Assembly: GCF_025938095.1 (NCBI RefSeq)
Contig: NZ_JAPCZF010000001.1
Coordinates: forward strand, 1,054,001-1,118,000
DNA: 64,000 bases
Source: Novosphingobium sp. JCM 18896
GTDB lineage: Bacteria; Pseudomonadota; Alphaproteobacteria; Sphingomonadales; Sphingomonadaceae
Reading direction: 5' to 3'
Part shown: piece after piece, positions 38,727-49,092 of the stretch
Position numbering within the stretch: position 1 is the first letter of the stretch
Layout of the letters: the number at the start of each line of letters is the position of its first letter
Made by a program: the position numbers and the translations under genes
Notes under the pieces: generated by a model
What the model was told of the DNA's origin: nothing
The model's input: only the letters and a program-made list of their open reading frames with translations
The model's database searches: none

Positions 38727-38823
38727 GCGTGTCATGCGCCGCTCTGGGCATGACACGCATCACGTTGGAAGCGCCGCTTTCGGGCTTCCCTGTTGGAAAA
38801 TTGCTCACACGAGGATTTGTGCC
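38727..38823 (+). promoter_or_regulatory. ROSE-like RNA thermometer in the hsp20 leader
   Basis: Three successive hairpins precede the hsp20 ATG: an 11-bp perfect stem (38727-38737 with 38748-38758), a 6-bp stem GGAAGC/GCTTCC (38767-38789), and a terminal hairpin where TTGCTC (38801-38806) faces GAGGAT (38811-38816) across an ACAC loop. In the last, C-G, U-A and C-G pairs are followed by a G-G mismatch, a U-A pair and a U-U mismatch. The UUGCU/AGGA pairing with an internal G-G is the hallmark of ROSE thermometers of rhizobial small heat-shock genes. It would hide the GAGGA ribosome binding site at low temperature. Confidence 0.65.
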
Positions 38824-39297
38824 ATGAACCGTTTCGACTTTACCCCCTATCGTCGCTCGATGGTCGGCTTCGACCGTCTGTTCGACCTGCTCGAAAAGCA
38901 GGGCCAGAGCGGCGAGGACAAGTACCCCCCGTTCAACATCGAACGCCGCGGTGACGATGCCTACCGCATCACCCTGGCCGTCGCCGGCTTCAAGCCGAAC
39001 GAGATCGAGATCACCGCGCAGCAGAACCTGCTCGTCGTCCAGGGCCGCAAGGCCGCCGATGAAGAGAGCGGGCAGTTCCTGCATGTCGGCATCGCCCAGC
39101 GCGCCTTCGATCGCCGCTTCGAGCTGGCCGACTACGTGCGCGTCGACGCCGCGAATCTTGAGGACGGCCTGCTGGTGATCGACCTCGTCCGCGAAGTGCC
39201 CGAGGCGATGAAGCCCAAGAAGATCGCGATCGGCGGACAGAAGCCGCTGTCGATCGTCGAAGCCCCGGCCGACGCCGCGACCGACAAGGCCGCCTAA
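38824..39297 (+). CDS. Small heat-shock protein, Hsp20/IbpA family
   Basis: A 157-aa ATP-independent holdase chaperone. A short N-terminal arm (FDFTPYRRSMVGFDRLFDLLE, read in part) leads to an alpha-crystallin domain (about 38-130, with AYRITLAVAGFKPNEIEIT and LLVVQGRK) and a C-terminal IxI motif (KKIAIGG) that binds neighbouring dimers. Expression is probably heat-induced at two levels, by the promoter at 38693 and the leader hairpins. ATG 38824 lies eight bases after GAGGA. A strong hairpin follows the stop. Confidence 0.93.
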   Translation: MNRFDFTPYRRSMVGFDRLFDLLEKQGQSGEDKYPPFNIERRGDDAYRITLAVAGFKPNEIEITAQQNLLVVQGRKAADEESGQFLHVGIAQRAFDRRFELADYVRVDAANLEDGLLVIDLVREVPEAMKPKKIAIGGQKPLSIVEAPADAATDKAA

Positions 39298-39321
39298 GTC
39301 ATCGTAATGTTTTGAGGATTT

Positions 39322-39350
39322 GGGGGCGGGCCCGGGATTGGCCCGCCCCC
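39322..39350 (+). terminator. GC-rich hairpin after hsp20
   Basis: A perfect 11-bp stem (GGGGGCGGGCC and GGCCCGCCCCC) with a 7-base loop lies 25 bases after the hsp20 stop. The downstream flank is not a clean T-run (only TTT further on), so termination efficiency is uncertain, but stability is very high. Confidence 0.65.
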
Positions 39351-39380
39351 GCGACGTTTGCACGCCGCCCTAGCCCCCAT

Positions 39381-39496
39381 GTGATCGTCCGGGTCGCTGA
39401 TGACGATCACCCGAAGGCGAGTTTCTTCAGGCCGCAACCAGCACCTCGAGAACGAGGCATCGCTGTCGGTGCTTTGCCGTTGCCTGCGGGAGGCAA
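39381..39496. other. Cluster of inverted repeats between hsp20 and pyrG
   Basis: In the 269-base gap between the hsp20 and pyrG stops I find a 9-bp perfect dyad GTGATCGTC/GACGATCAC (39381-39389 and 39402-39410), then a longer fold with GCAAC/GTTGC outer and AGCACC/GGTGCT inner stems (39434-39483), and TTGCCT/AGGCAA (39480-39496). No credible ORF is present. It may be a structured small RNA or 3'-end processing elements; strand and boundaries are unknown. Confidence 0.4.
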
Positions 39497-39566
39497 TTAG
39501 CAAAAAATCCTTACAAGAGGTTAGTTCAAAAGTGCACTTAGCCCCAGGTAGGGCTTCGGTTCGTCG

Positions 39567-41198
<1,632 letters not shown>

Positions 41199-41342
41199 GG
41201 GAATTGAGCCTTAGTGCGTAGTGGGGGGGAAGAGCAAGCGCGCTGCGGCCAGCCGGCTGTAGGAATCCACAGCTAGCCAGCCGCGTCCCGCAAAAAACGG
41301 GTCAGCGCTGCATCGATGATGCCTGGTATGACTTCTGGGCGA

Positions 41343-41747
41343 TTACTTCTTGGCGGCGCCAGCCAGCGGATCGTTTGCCGCAGGCGCTGCGGCCGGAGCC
41401 GCATCGGGTGCCGGAGCACCCGGCTGGGCCGCGCCCGCCAGCGGATCGACCGGTGCCGGCGCCACGGGAGCGGCCGGAGCGCTGCGATCGAGCGTGGTGT
41501 CGATCTTGCGGCCCGACGAGCCACCCGCGGCCATGGCGGCCAGGACGATGCTGAGCAGGACGAACAATGTCGCCAGGATCGCGGTCGAACGCGTCAGGAA
41601 ATCGGCCGCGCCGCGCGCCGACATGAAGCCCGAGGGGCTGCCGCCGACGCCGAGCCCGCCGCCTTCGGAGCGCTGCATCAGAATGACGCCAACGAGCGCC
41701 GCCGCGATCAGGGCCTGGACGACCGTAAGGAAGATGATGATCGACAT
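41343..41747 (-). CDS. secG: Protein translocase subunit SecG
   Basis: Membrane subunit of SecYEG. It is 134 aa with two membrane segments (about 2-22 and 53-73) and the conserved connecting loop with VILMQRSEGGGLG and a GF/RGAADFLTR region. The C-terminal Ala/Pro tail (about 88-134) is longer than in E. coli and contains DPLAGAA twice, which is low-complexity. tpiA-secG-pyrG is a common alphaproteobacterial order. Confidence 0.93.
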   Translation of the reverse strand: MSIIIFLTVVQALIAAALVGVILMQRSEGGGLGVGGSPSGFMSARGAADFLTRSTAILATLFVLLSIVLAAMAAGGSSGRKIDTTLDRSAPAAPVAPAPVDPLAGAAQPGAPAPDAAPAAAPAANDPLAGAAKK

Positions 41748-41843
41748 GCTATCCGGATATCATGAAAATGGCTGGCGCGCATCTAGGGGCTAGTGCGCCC
41801 GGGCGCAACCCGCGCGCACCGCCATTCGGATTCCTCGCGAGAC

Positions 41844-42605
41844 TCAGGCCTGCTCGGCCAGAGCCGCAGCCGCACCGATGATCGCGGTGAAGGCTTCGGC
41901 CGTGAGGCTCGCCCCGCCGACCAGTGCACCGCCGACCTCGTCCGCCGCCAGAAGCTCCGAAGCGTTGCCGGCATTGACCGAACCGCCGTAGAGGATGCGC
42001 ACGGCTGCGCCGGCCTCACCATAGGTTGCGACCAGCTTCGCGCGAATCGCACGGTGCATCGCGCCGACATCGGCAACCGACGGCACGCGGCCCGTACCGA
42101 TCGCCCAGACCGGCTCATAGGCGACCGACAGCTTGGCTGCGGCTTCCTCGCCCTGCGGCAGCGAACCGGCGAGCTGATCGGTCACGACCGTCTCGGCATT
42201 GCCCGAATCCCGCTCTGCCTCGGTCTCGCCGACGCAGAGGATGACGCCGAGGCCGGCGGCCTGCGCGGCTTCGGCCTTGGCGCGGACCAGTTCGTTGCTC
42301 TCGCCGTGGAGCGCGCGGCGCTCGCTGTGGCCGACGATGACAAAATCGGCGCCGGCATCGGCCAGCAGCGCGGCCGAGACGTCACCGGTGAAGGCGCCGC
42401 TAGCCTGGACATGGCAGTCCTGCCCGCCCACGCCGATGTCGGCGGCGGCCTCGCGCATGGCGTTCACCAGGGTGAACGGCGGTGCCAGCGCCACCTGCAC
42501 GCCGGGGAAGCGGCTCGCCGCGCGATCGATCGCGCGGGCTTCGGCCAGCATGGCGCGCGTCCCGTTCATTTTCCAGTTACCGACGATGTAGGGCAGACCA
42601 GCCAT
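41844..42605 (-). CDS. tpiA: Triose-phosphate isomerase
   Basis: Glycolytic interconversion of DHAP and GAP. It is 253 aa. The catalytic residues are in VGNWKMNG (Lys), VIVGHSERR (His) and VAYEPVWAIGTG (Glu), and the phosphate-binding ILYGGSVNAGN and GALVGGASL are present. It is divergent from ppiD, with 210 bases between the start codons. Confidence 0.97.
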   Translation of the reverse strand: MAGLPYIVGNWKMNGTRAMLAEARAIDRAASRFPGVQVALAPPFTLVNAMREAAADIGVGGQDCHVQASGAFTGDVSAALLADAGADFVIVGHSERRALHGESNELVRAKAEAAQAAGLGVILCVGETEAERDSGNAETVVTDQLAGSLPQGEEAAAKLSVAYEPVWAIGTGRVPSVADVGAMHRAIRAKLVATYGEAGAAVRILYGGSVNAGNASELLAADEVGGALVGGASLTAEAFTAIIGAAAALAEQA

Positions 42606-42748
42606 TAAATTCCCTCATTGCGAACCGAATCCCTTGCGATCGGCCGCTTGTCTTCAGGCGCAGCTATTCCAGGGGCGTCGCGCTTGTCAAAAGCCTATGT
42701 TGCAAAGCCCACAGCGGCGCGGCGAGCGGGCATTGCGGGAACGCCGAT

Positions 42749-42793
42749 TGCCTCCTAAAGGCAGCCAACCCGGCCCGGAAGGACGCTTCCGGG
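42749..42793 (+). promoter_or_regulatory. Two hairpins in the ppiD leader
   Basis: TGCCT/AGGCA with a 5-base loop (42749-42763) is followed by a strong 8-bp stem CCCGGAAG/CTTCCGGG with a GACG loop (42774-42793), ending 22 bases before the ppiD ATG. No T-run follows the second hairpin, and no obvious Shine-Dalgarno site is seen between it and the ATG. They may stabilise or gate translation of the ppiD-trpE transcript. Confidence 0.4.
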
Positions 42794-42815
42794 CGCTTTC
42801 ACGAGCGGTTGCCCC

Positions 42816-44747
42816 ATGCTGCAGTTCTTCCGAAATTTCATCACGTCCAAGTTCGGCGCGGTCTTCGCCCTGCTGTTCCTGGGGTTGATCGCCTTCGCCT
42901 TTGCCGCGGGAGACATCGCCGGCTTCCGCAATAACGGCGGCAGTGGGGACAAGGTCGCCACGGTCGGCCGACAGCGGCTCGCCGCCGCCGACCTCAACCA
43001 GGCGGCGACCAACGCGCTCGATAACATGCGCCAACAGAACCCGCGCCTGTCGATGAAGGGCTTCGTCGCCTCGGGCGGGCTCGAGCGCGTGCTCGACGAC
43101 ATGATCGACCGCACCGCCCTGTCGGTGTTCGGGCAGAACCACGGCATCATCGCCAGCGATCGACTGATCGACAGCGAGATCACCAAGATCCCCGCCTTCC
43201 GCGGCCTCGACGGCAAGTTCAGCGAAAGCACTTTCCGCCAGCTGCTCGCGCAGCGTGGCATCAGCGAGAAGCTGGTCCGCGCCGACCTGGCCCAGGGCCT
43301 GATCGCGCGGCAGATCCTCGAGCCCGCTTCGTTCGGCTCGGTCGTCCCGCGTGAGCTCGCCACGCGCTACACCGCGCTGCTGCAGGAAAAGCGCAACGGC
43401 GCGATCGCCCTGCTGCCGGCTGCGCTGTTCGCGCCCAAGGCCCCGCCGACCGACAAGGAACTCGCGGACTTCTACGCGAGCCACCGCAACCAGTTCATCC
43501 GTCCCGAGCGCCGCGTGATCCGCTATGCGACCTTCGGCGACGAAGCGCTCAAGAATCTCGCCGCGCCCAGCGATGCCGAGGTCGCCGCCTTCTACAACAG
43601 CAACAAGGCGCAGTATGCGGCCAGCGAAGCACGCGTGCTGACCCAGCTGGTCCTGCCGACCGAAGCCGCCGCGCGCGCGGTCGCCGCCGAAGTGGCCAAG
43701 GGCAAGACGCTCAAGGCCGCAGCCGCGGAAAAGGGCCTGTCGGCCGGCGATCTGCCGCCTACCAACAAGGCCGACCTTGCCCGCACCAGCAGCCCGGCGG
43801 TCGCCGAAGCCGCCTTCGCCGCCGCGCAAGGCACGCTGGCCGCGCCCGCGCGCAGCGCCATCGGTTGGCACCTGATCCACGTCGATCGCGTCGACGCCCG
43901 TCCCGCACGCACGCTCGACCAGGTCCGCGGCGAGATCGTCCAGCAGGTCGCCGCCGCCAAGCGCCGCGCCGCACTGGGTGACCTGACCGCACGGCTCGAA
44001 GACGAGTTCGACAAGGGCGGCAACCTCGCCGACGCGGCCAAGGAGCTGGGCCTGACCGTCCAGACCACGCCGGCGCTGACCGCCGACGGCAAGTCCTATG
44101 TCAATCCGAGCGAGGCCATGCCGCCGGTGATCGCCCGGATCGCCTCGGCCGCCTTCGCGATGGAGAAGGAAAACGAGCCGCAGGTCGCCGAAGCCGAGGC
44201 CAACAAGACCTTCGTGATCTTCGACGTCAGCGACATCGCCGCCTCGGCACCGGCGCCGCTGGCCGAGATCAAGACCGACGTCGCGGCCGCCTTCCTGCTC
44301 GAGCGCGGCGCGAGCGCGGCCAAGGCCGCGGCCGACAGACTGCTCGCCGAAGCCAAGAAGGGCGTGCCGCTGGCCCAGGCCGCGAGCAACCTCAAGCTGA
44401 CGATCCCGCCGGTCCAGACGATCGACATGAACCGCCAGCAGCTGACCCAGAACGGCCAGCGCCCGCCGCCGCCGCTGGTGCTGCTGTTCTCGATGGCCAA
44501 GGGCACGACCAAGCTGCTGCCGGCCGACGGCAACCGCGGCTGGTTCGTGGTCTCGCTCAAGGACATCGTCACGCCGCCGCCGGCCGCCAGCGCCACGCTG
44601 ATCCCCGCCGCCCAGCGCGAGCTCGGCCAGCTCGTCGGCAACGAATATGCCGAGAGCCTGCGCCGTGCGATCCGCGCCGAGGTCAAGGTCTCGCGCGATG
44701 AGGCCGCGATCAAGGGCCTGCGCAACCAGCTCAGCGGCAGCAACTGA
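42816..44747 (+). CDS. ppiD: SurA/PpiD-type membrane-anchored peptidyl-prolyl isomerase
   Basis: A periplasmic folding factor of 643 aa. One N-terminal membrane anchor (about 14-33) is followed by a SurA-N-like helical region, with DDMIDRTALSVFGQNHGI and FSESTFRQLLAQRGISE. A parvulin-like domain (about 225-360) lies in the middle and a long helical C-terminal part follows. This is the PpiD layout. It is immediately upstream of trpE with an eight-base gap, so trpE probably relies on its transcript. Confidence 0.9.
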   Translation: MLQFFRNFITSKFGAVFALLFLGLIAFAFAAGDIAGFRNNGGSGDKVATVGRQRLAAADLNQAATNALDNMRQQNPRLSMKGFVASGGLERVLDDMIDRTALSVFGQNHGIIASDRLIDSEITKIPAFRGLDGKFSESTFRQLLAQRGISEKLVRADLAQGLIARQILEPASFGSVVPRELATRYTALLQEKRNGAIALLPAALFAPKAPPTDKELADFYASHRNQFIRPERRVIRYATFGDEALKNLAAPSDAEVAAFYNSNKAQYAASEARVLTQLVLPTEAAARAVAAEVAKGKTLKAAAAEKGLSAGDLPPTNKADLARTSSPAVAEAAFAAAQGTLAAPARSAIGWHLIHVDRVDARPARTLDQVRGEIVQQVAAAKRRAALGDLTARLEDEFDKGGNLADAAKELGLTVQTTPALTADGKSYVNPSEAMPPVIARIASAAFAMEKENEPQVAEAEANKTFVIFDVSDIAASAPAPLAEIKTDVAAAFLLERGASAAKAAADRLLAEAKKGVPLAQAASNLKLTIPPVQTIDMNRQQLTQNGQRPPPPLVLLFSMAKGTTKLLPADGNRGWFVVSLKDIVTPPPAASATLIPAAQRELGQLVGNEYAESLRRAIRAEVKVSRDEAAIKGLRNQLSGSN

Positions 44748-44755
44748 TCACGCAC

Positions 44756-46273
44756 ATGTCCACGGGTCGTCTCGAGAACTGGAACAATGCCGCCGCCGCG
44801 CTCGTCGAGGGCAAGCCCGCGCTCGTCTGGCGCCGGCTGATCGCCGATACCGAGACGCCGGTCGGCGCCGCGGTGAAGCTGATCGAACCGGGCCGCGGCG
44901 ACTTCCTGCTGGAGTCGGTCGAAGGCGGCGCCGTGCGCGGCCGCTACAGCCTGCTCGGGCTCGATCCCGACCTGGTGTTCCGCGCGACCGGCCATGCCTG
45001 CGAGATCAACCGCGACTGGCAGGGTGACCGCGCGGCCTTCGCTCCGCTTGCCGGCGATGCCCTTGCCGAACTGCGCGGCCTGGTCGAGGCCTGCCGCATC
45101 GACGTGCCGGCCGAGCTGCCGCCCGCGCTGGCCTGCCTGGTCGGCTATTTCGGCTACGAGACGATCGGCCTGGTCGAGAAGCTGCCGCGCGCCAAGCAGA
45201 GCGCGCTCGAGCTGCCCGACATGCTGTTCGTGCGGCCGACCCTAATCCTGGTATTCGACCGCCTCAGCGACGCGCTGTTCTGCATCGCCCCGGTCTGGCC
45301 TTCAGCCGCGGCGCCCAAGCGTGCGCTCGACCAGGCGCAGGAGCGGATCGACACCGCGCTCCACCGCCTGGCCAGCACCGTGCCCGCGACGCTCACCGAC
45401 GCGACCTTGCCAGAACCGACGCTGACGCCAACCCTGGCCGAGGGCGCCTATCGCTCGATGGTGCTGCGCGCGAAGGAATACATCGAGGCCGGCGACATCT
45501 TCCAGGTCGTGCTGGCGCAGCGCTTCACCACGCCGTTCACCCTGCCGCCGCTCGCGCTCTATCGCGCGCTGCGCCGGGTGAACCCCTCACCGTTCCTCTA
45601 TTTCCTCGACCTGCCCGGCTTCGCCGCGGTCGGCTCGAGCCCCGAGATCCTCGTGCGCGTACGTGACGGCGACGTCACGATCCGGCCGATCGCCGGCACC
45701 CGCCCGCGTGGCAAGACGCCCGAGGAAGATCGCGCCAACGAAGCCAGCCTGCTCGCCGATCCCAAGGAACGCGCCGAGCACCTGATGCTGCTCGACCTCG
45801 GCCGCAACGACGTCGGCCGCGTCGCCAGCGCCGGCAGCGTCAAGGTGACCGAAAGCTACACGATCGAGCGCTACAGCCACGTCATGCACATCGTCTCGAA
45901 TGTCGAGGGTAAGCTCGACACGGACAAGCACGATGCGATCGACGCGGTCTTCGCGGGCTTCCCCGCGGGTACCGTCAGCGGCGCCCCCAAGGTCCGCGCC
46001 TGCGAGGTCATCGCCGAACTCGAGCCCGAGACGCGCGGCGCCTATGCCGGCGGCGTCGGCTATTTCGCGCCCGACGGCTCGGTCGACAGTTGCATCGTGC
46101 TGCGCACGGGCATCGTCAAGGACGGGGTGCTCCACGTCCAGGCCGGCGCCGGCATCGTCGCGGATTCGGATCCCGAATACGAACAGCGCGAGTGCGAGGC
46201 CAAGGCCGGCGCGCTGATCGCCGCCGCGCGCGAAGCCGTGCGCGTGGCGAGCGAGGCCGGGTTCGGGCAGTAA
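44756..46273 (+). CDS. trpE: Anthranilate synthase component I
   Basis: Makes anthranilate from chorismate for tryptophan synthesis. It is 505 aa. The N-terminal LLES motif (FLLESVEGG), which forms the tryptophan feedback site, is intact. The chorismate-binding core has DIFQVVLAQRF, SPEILVRV, IAGTRPRGKTPEED, LDLGRNDVGRV and PAGTVSGAPKVRA. The partner trpG is 409 bases downstream, separated by a palindromic repeat and a minus-strand antitoxin gene, which is unusual within a trp operon. Confidence 0.96.
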   Translation: MSTGRLENWNNAAAALVEGKPALVWRRLIADTETPVGAAVKLIEPGRGDFLLESVEGGAVRGRYSLLGLDPDLVFRATGHACEINRDWQGDRAAFAPLAGDALAELRGLVEACRIDVPAELPPALACLVGYFGYETIGLVEKLPRAKQSALELPDMLFVRPTLILVFDRLSDALFCIAPVWPSAAAPKRALDQAQERIDTALHRLASTVPATLTDATLPEPTLTPTLAEGAYRSMVLRAKEYIEAGDIFQVVLAQRFTTPFTLPPLALYRALRRVNPSPFLYFLDLPGFAAVGSSPEILVRVRDGDVTIRPIAGTRPRGKTPEEDRANEASLLADPKERAEHLMLLDLGRNDVGRVASAGSVKVTESYTIERYSHVMHIVSNVEGKLDTDKHDAIDAVFAGFPAGTVSGAPKVRACEVIAELEPETRGAYAGGVGYFAPDGSVDSCIVLRTGIVKDGVLHVQAGAGIVADSDPEYEQRECEAKAGALIAAAREAVRVASEAGFGQ

Positions 46274-46369
46274 GCCGGCATCCCGGCGAAAGCCGGGACC
46301 TTTGGCCGGTGCATCTCCGCGATCTCAAAATAAACCGATAGAGGTCCCGGCTTTTGCCGGGATGACGGC
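46274..46369. repeat. Dispersed long palindrome, copy 2
   Basis: A 96-base imperfect palindrome that begins at the base after the trpE stop and ends two bases before the antitoxin stop. Arms start GCCGGCATCCCGG and end CCGGGATGACGGC, and the centre carries CTTTGGCCGGT, ATCTCCGCGATCTC and CGATAGAGG, as in copies 1 and 3. Its arms use CCGG where the other copies have CCCG, with compensating changes on the other side, so pairing is conserved. Confidence 0.93.
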
Positions 46370-46371
46370 TT

Positions 46372-46590
46372 TTAACGGACGCCGCTCTGCGATCCGCCCG
46401 ACCACCGTTCCTTCAGATGCTCGATCGCCTCGACCCGCGTCTCGCGCGCGGCCTTGGTCTCGACCGGCGCGATCACCGCGACCTTGCGGCCGTGCGACGT
46501 GATCTCGACCCGCTCACCGTGCTCGACCGCGCGCAGCAGCTTGGAGAAGGAGCGGTTCGCTTCGGTAGCGGTCACGGTCCGGGTCTTCAT
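46372..46590 (-). CDS. Phd/YefM-family antitoxin-like protein, no toxin seen
   Basis: A 72-aa protein with the Phd/YefM/VapB-like N-terminus (TVTATEANRSFSKLLRAVEHGERVEI, read in part) and GRKVAVIAP, which forms the DNA-binding dimer in this family. No RelE/ParE, Doc or PIN toxin gene is adjacent: the repeat follows directly downstream and trpG lies on the other side. ATG 46590 is preferred over a TTG at 46626. It may be an orphan repressor or a remnant of a toxin-antitoxin pair. Confidence 0.85.
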   Translation of the reverse strand: MKTRTVTATEANRSFSKLLRAVEHGERVEITSHGRKVAVIAPVETKAARETRVEAIEHLKERWSGGSQSGVR

Positions 46591-46682
46591 TGGCGGAAAT
46601 CTATCGCAATCATCATCTTTGCCCAATGCAGTATTTTAGCGAGGCAGTTCCCCTCGCCCATGCAAGACGCTAAGGGCCGCGC

Positions 46683-47267
46683 ATGATCCTCGTCATCGAC
46701 AACTACGACAGCTTCACCTGGAACCTGGTCCATTACCTTATGGAACTGGGCGCACCGGTCGACGTCGTGCGCAACGACGCGCTGTCCACCGGTCAGGCGA
46801 TCTCGAGCGGCGCCGCGGGTTTCCTCATCTCGCCGGGCCCCTGCACGCCCAACGAGGCGGGGATCAGCCTCGATCTCGTCCAGGCTGCCGCCGACGCCGG
46901 CAAGCCGTTGCTCGGCGTCTGTCTGGGCCACCAGTCGATCGGCCAGGCCTTCGGCGGCAAGGTGGTGCGCGGCGGGCTGATGCACGGCAAGACCTCGCCC
47001 GTCACCCACGACGGCAGCGGCGTCTTCGCCGGCCTGCCCTCGCCGTTCACCGCGACGCGCTATCACTCGCTGATCGTCGAGGACATCCCGGAGGCGCTCG
47101 TGGTCAACGCGCGCTCGGACGACGGCCACGTCATGGGCTTCCGCCACGCGAGCCTGCCGATCCACGGCGTCCAGTTCCACCCCGAATCCATCGCCACCGA
47201 ACATGGCCACGCGATGCTCGCCAACTTCCTCGCGCTCTGCGGGATCGACGCGCGCCTCCCCGCATGA
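46683..47267 (+). CDS. trpG: Anthranilate synthase component II (glutamine amidotransferase)
   Basis: Supplies ammonia to TrpE. It is 194 aa. The class I amidotransferase triad is visible: Cys in [12 protein letters not shown], and His and Glu in [28 protein letters not shown] at the N-terminus and LISPGPCTP (oxyanion region) are typical. It could also serve p-aminobenzoate synthase. Its stop overlaps trpD by ATGA. Confidence 0.95.
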   Translation: MILVIDNYDSFTWNLVHYLMELGAPVDVVRNDALSTGQAISSGAAGFLISPGPCTPNEAGISLDLVQAAADAGKPLLGVCLGHQSIGQAFGGKVVRGGLMHGKTSPVTHDGSGVFAGLPSPFTATRYHSLIVEDIPEALVVNARSDDGHVMGFRHASLPIHGVQFHPESIATEHGHAMLANFLALCGIDARLPA

Positions 47268-48256
47268 CCCGCCTGCCTGACGTCACCGCGCCGCTCGCCG
47301 AGGACGAAGCGGAAGAAGCCTTTGGCGCCATGCTCGACGGCAAGGTGGCGGACGAGGATATCGCCCGCTTCCTCGTCGCATTGTCGGACCGCGGCGAGAC
47401 CGCCAGCGAGATCGCCGGCGCGGCCCGCGCGATGCGCGCGCGGGTGATCCCCGTCGCGGCGCCCGCCAACGCGATCGACGTCTGCGGCACCGGCGGTGAC
47501 GGCTTCCACACGCTCAACGTCTCGACCGCGGTCGCGCTGGTCGTCGCCGCCTGCGGCGTGCCCGTGGCCAAGCACGGCAACCGCGCCGCCTCATCGAAGG
47601 CCGGCGCCGCCGACACGCTCGAAGCACTTGGCCTCGATCTCGACCGCGCGGCCGAGACCGCCGAGGCGACGCTCGCCGATTTCGGCATCTGCTTCCTCTT
47701 CGCCGCCAAGCACCACCCGACCGCGGCCCGGATCATGCCGATCCGCAAGGCGCTCGGTCGCCGGACGATCTTCAACCTGATGGGCCCGCTGGCCAATCCG
47801 GCTCAGGTCTCGCGCCAACTCGTCGGTATCGCCCGCCCGGCCTATGTGCCGATCTATGCCGAAGCGCTCGCTCGCCTCGGCACCGACCGTTCCTTCGTGA
47901 TCTCGGGCGACGAAGGACTCGACGAGCTCAGCCTCGCCGGCGGCAACGAGATCGCTGCGGTCGGCTCGACCGGCTTCGTCATGCAGCGCGTAACCGCCGC
48001 CGACGCCGGCCTAGCCGCCGCCCCGGTCGAAGCGATCCGCGGCGGTGATCCGCAATACAACGCCGAAGCCCTGCGCCGCCTGCTGATGGGCGAAGAAGGC
48101 GCCTACCGCGACGCGGTCCTGCTCAACGCCGCCGGCGCGCTGATCGTCGCCGGCGAGGTCGAGGGCTGGCGCGAGGGTGTGGAGGAAGCCGCCGAGGCCA
48201 TCGACAAGGGCCTCGCCAAATCGCTGCTCGACTGCTGGATCGCGACGACAAAATGA
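47264..48256 (+). CDS. trpD: Anthranilate phosphoribosyltransferase
   Basis: Transfers phosphoribose from PRPP to anthranilate. It is 330 aa. It shows [16 protein letters not shown] (PRPP site), [43 protein letters not shown] and GDEGLDEL. It overlaps trpG and trpC by ATGA, giving a tightly coupled trpGDC block. Confidence 0.96.
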   Translation: MTRLPDVTAPLAEDEAEEAFGAMLDGKVADEDIARFLVALSDRGETASEIAGAARAMRARVIPVAAPANAIDVCGTGGDGFHTLNVSTAVALVVAACGVPVAKHGNRAASSKAGAADTLEALGLDLDRAAETAEATLADFGICFLFAAKHHPTAARIMPIRKALGRRTIFNLMGPLANPAQVSRQLVGIARPAYVPIYAEALARLGTDRSFVISGDEGLDELSLAGGNEIAAVGSTGFVMQRVTAADAGLAAAPVEAIRGGDPQYNAEALRRLLMGEEGAYRDAVLLNAAGALIVAGEVEGWREGVEEAAEAIDKGLAKSLLDCWIATTK

Positions 48257-49041
48257 CCGACAAGCTCACCGAAATCTGCGACACCAAGCGCGGCGAAGTC
48301 GCGGCGCGCAAGGCGCTGGCCTCGCTGGCCGATCTCGACGCGCGCGCCACGGCGCAGACCGCGCCGCGCGGCTTCCGCGCCGCGCTCGAAGCCAAGGCTG
48401 CGAACGGCTTCGCACTGATCGCCGAGATCAAGAAAGCTTCGCCCTCCAAGGGATTGATCCGCGAAGATTTTCAGCCTGCCGAACACGCCCGCGCCTATCA
48501 GGCAGGCGGCGCCGCCTGCCTCTCGGTCCTGACCGACGCACCCTATTTCCAGGGCCACGAGGATTACCTGATCGCCGCCCGCGCCGCTTGCGACCTGCCC
48601 GTGCTGCGCAAGGACTTCATGGTCGATCCCTGGCAGGTCGCCGAGGCCCGGGCGATCGGCGCCGATGCGATCCTGATCATCGTCGCCGCGCTGAGCGACT
48701 CTCAGATGGCCGAGATCGAGGCGGCCGCACTCGAACGCGGCATGGACGTGCTCGTCGAAGTTCATAACGAAGATGAAGTTACGCGCGCGAGCGCCCTGAA
48801 ATCGCGTCTGATCGGCGTGAACAATCGCGACCTCAAGCGCTTCGTCACCGACATCGGTACGACCGAGCGCCTGGCCCCGCTGATGCCCGAGGGCACTCTC
48901 CTCGTCAGCGAGAGCGGGATCAATGGCCACGCCGACCTCGTCCGCCTCGCCCCGTGCGGCGCACGCACCTTCCTCGTCGGCGAGAGCCTGATGCGCCAGA
49001 CCGACGTCGCAGCCGCCACTCACGCGCTGCTAAAAGGCTAA
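48253..49041 (+). CDS. trpC: Indole-3-glycerol phosphate synthase
   Basis: Closes the indole ring in tryptophan synthesis. It is a 262-aa TIM barrel. Key motifs are [59 protein letters not shown] and VSESGI. It is monofunctional, as trpF is not fused. The 51-base gap to moaC contains no clear terminator. Confidence 0.96.
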   Translation: MTDKLTEICDTKRGEVAARKALASLADLDARATAQTAPRGFRAALEAKAANGFALIAEIKKASPSKGLIREDFQPAEHARAYQAGGAACLSVLTDAPYFQGHEDYLIAARAACDLPVLRKDFMVDPWQVAEARAIGADAILIIVAALSDSQMAEIEAAALERGMDVLVEVHNEDEVTRASALKSRLIGVNNRDLKRFVTDIGTTERLAPLMPEGTLLVSESGINGHADLVRLAPCGARTFLVGESLMRQTDVAAATHALLKG

Positions 49042-49092
49042 TGCGCATTTGTTCTTGCGCGGCGCGCGGGTCCTTGCTTCGCTCGGCGCACA

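Noticed and set aside
39312..39500. A 62-codon open frame after hsp20
   Set aside because: It begins just before the terminator hairpin, has no ribosome binding site, and covers inverted repeats better explained as structured RNA or DNA.
44748..44755. A trp attenuator with leader peptide before trpE
   Set aside because: Only eight bases separate ppiD from trpE, leaving no room for a leader peptide or alternative hairpins.
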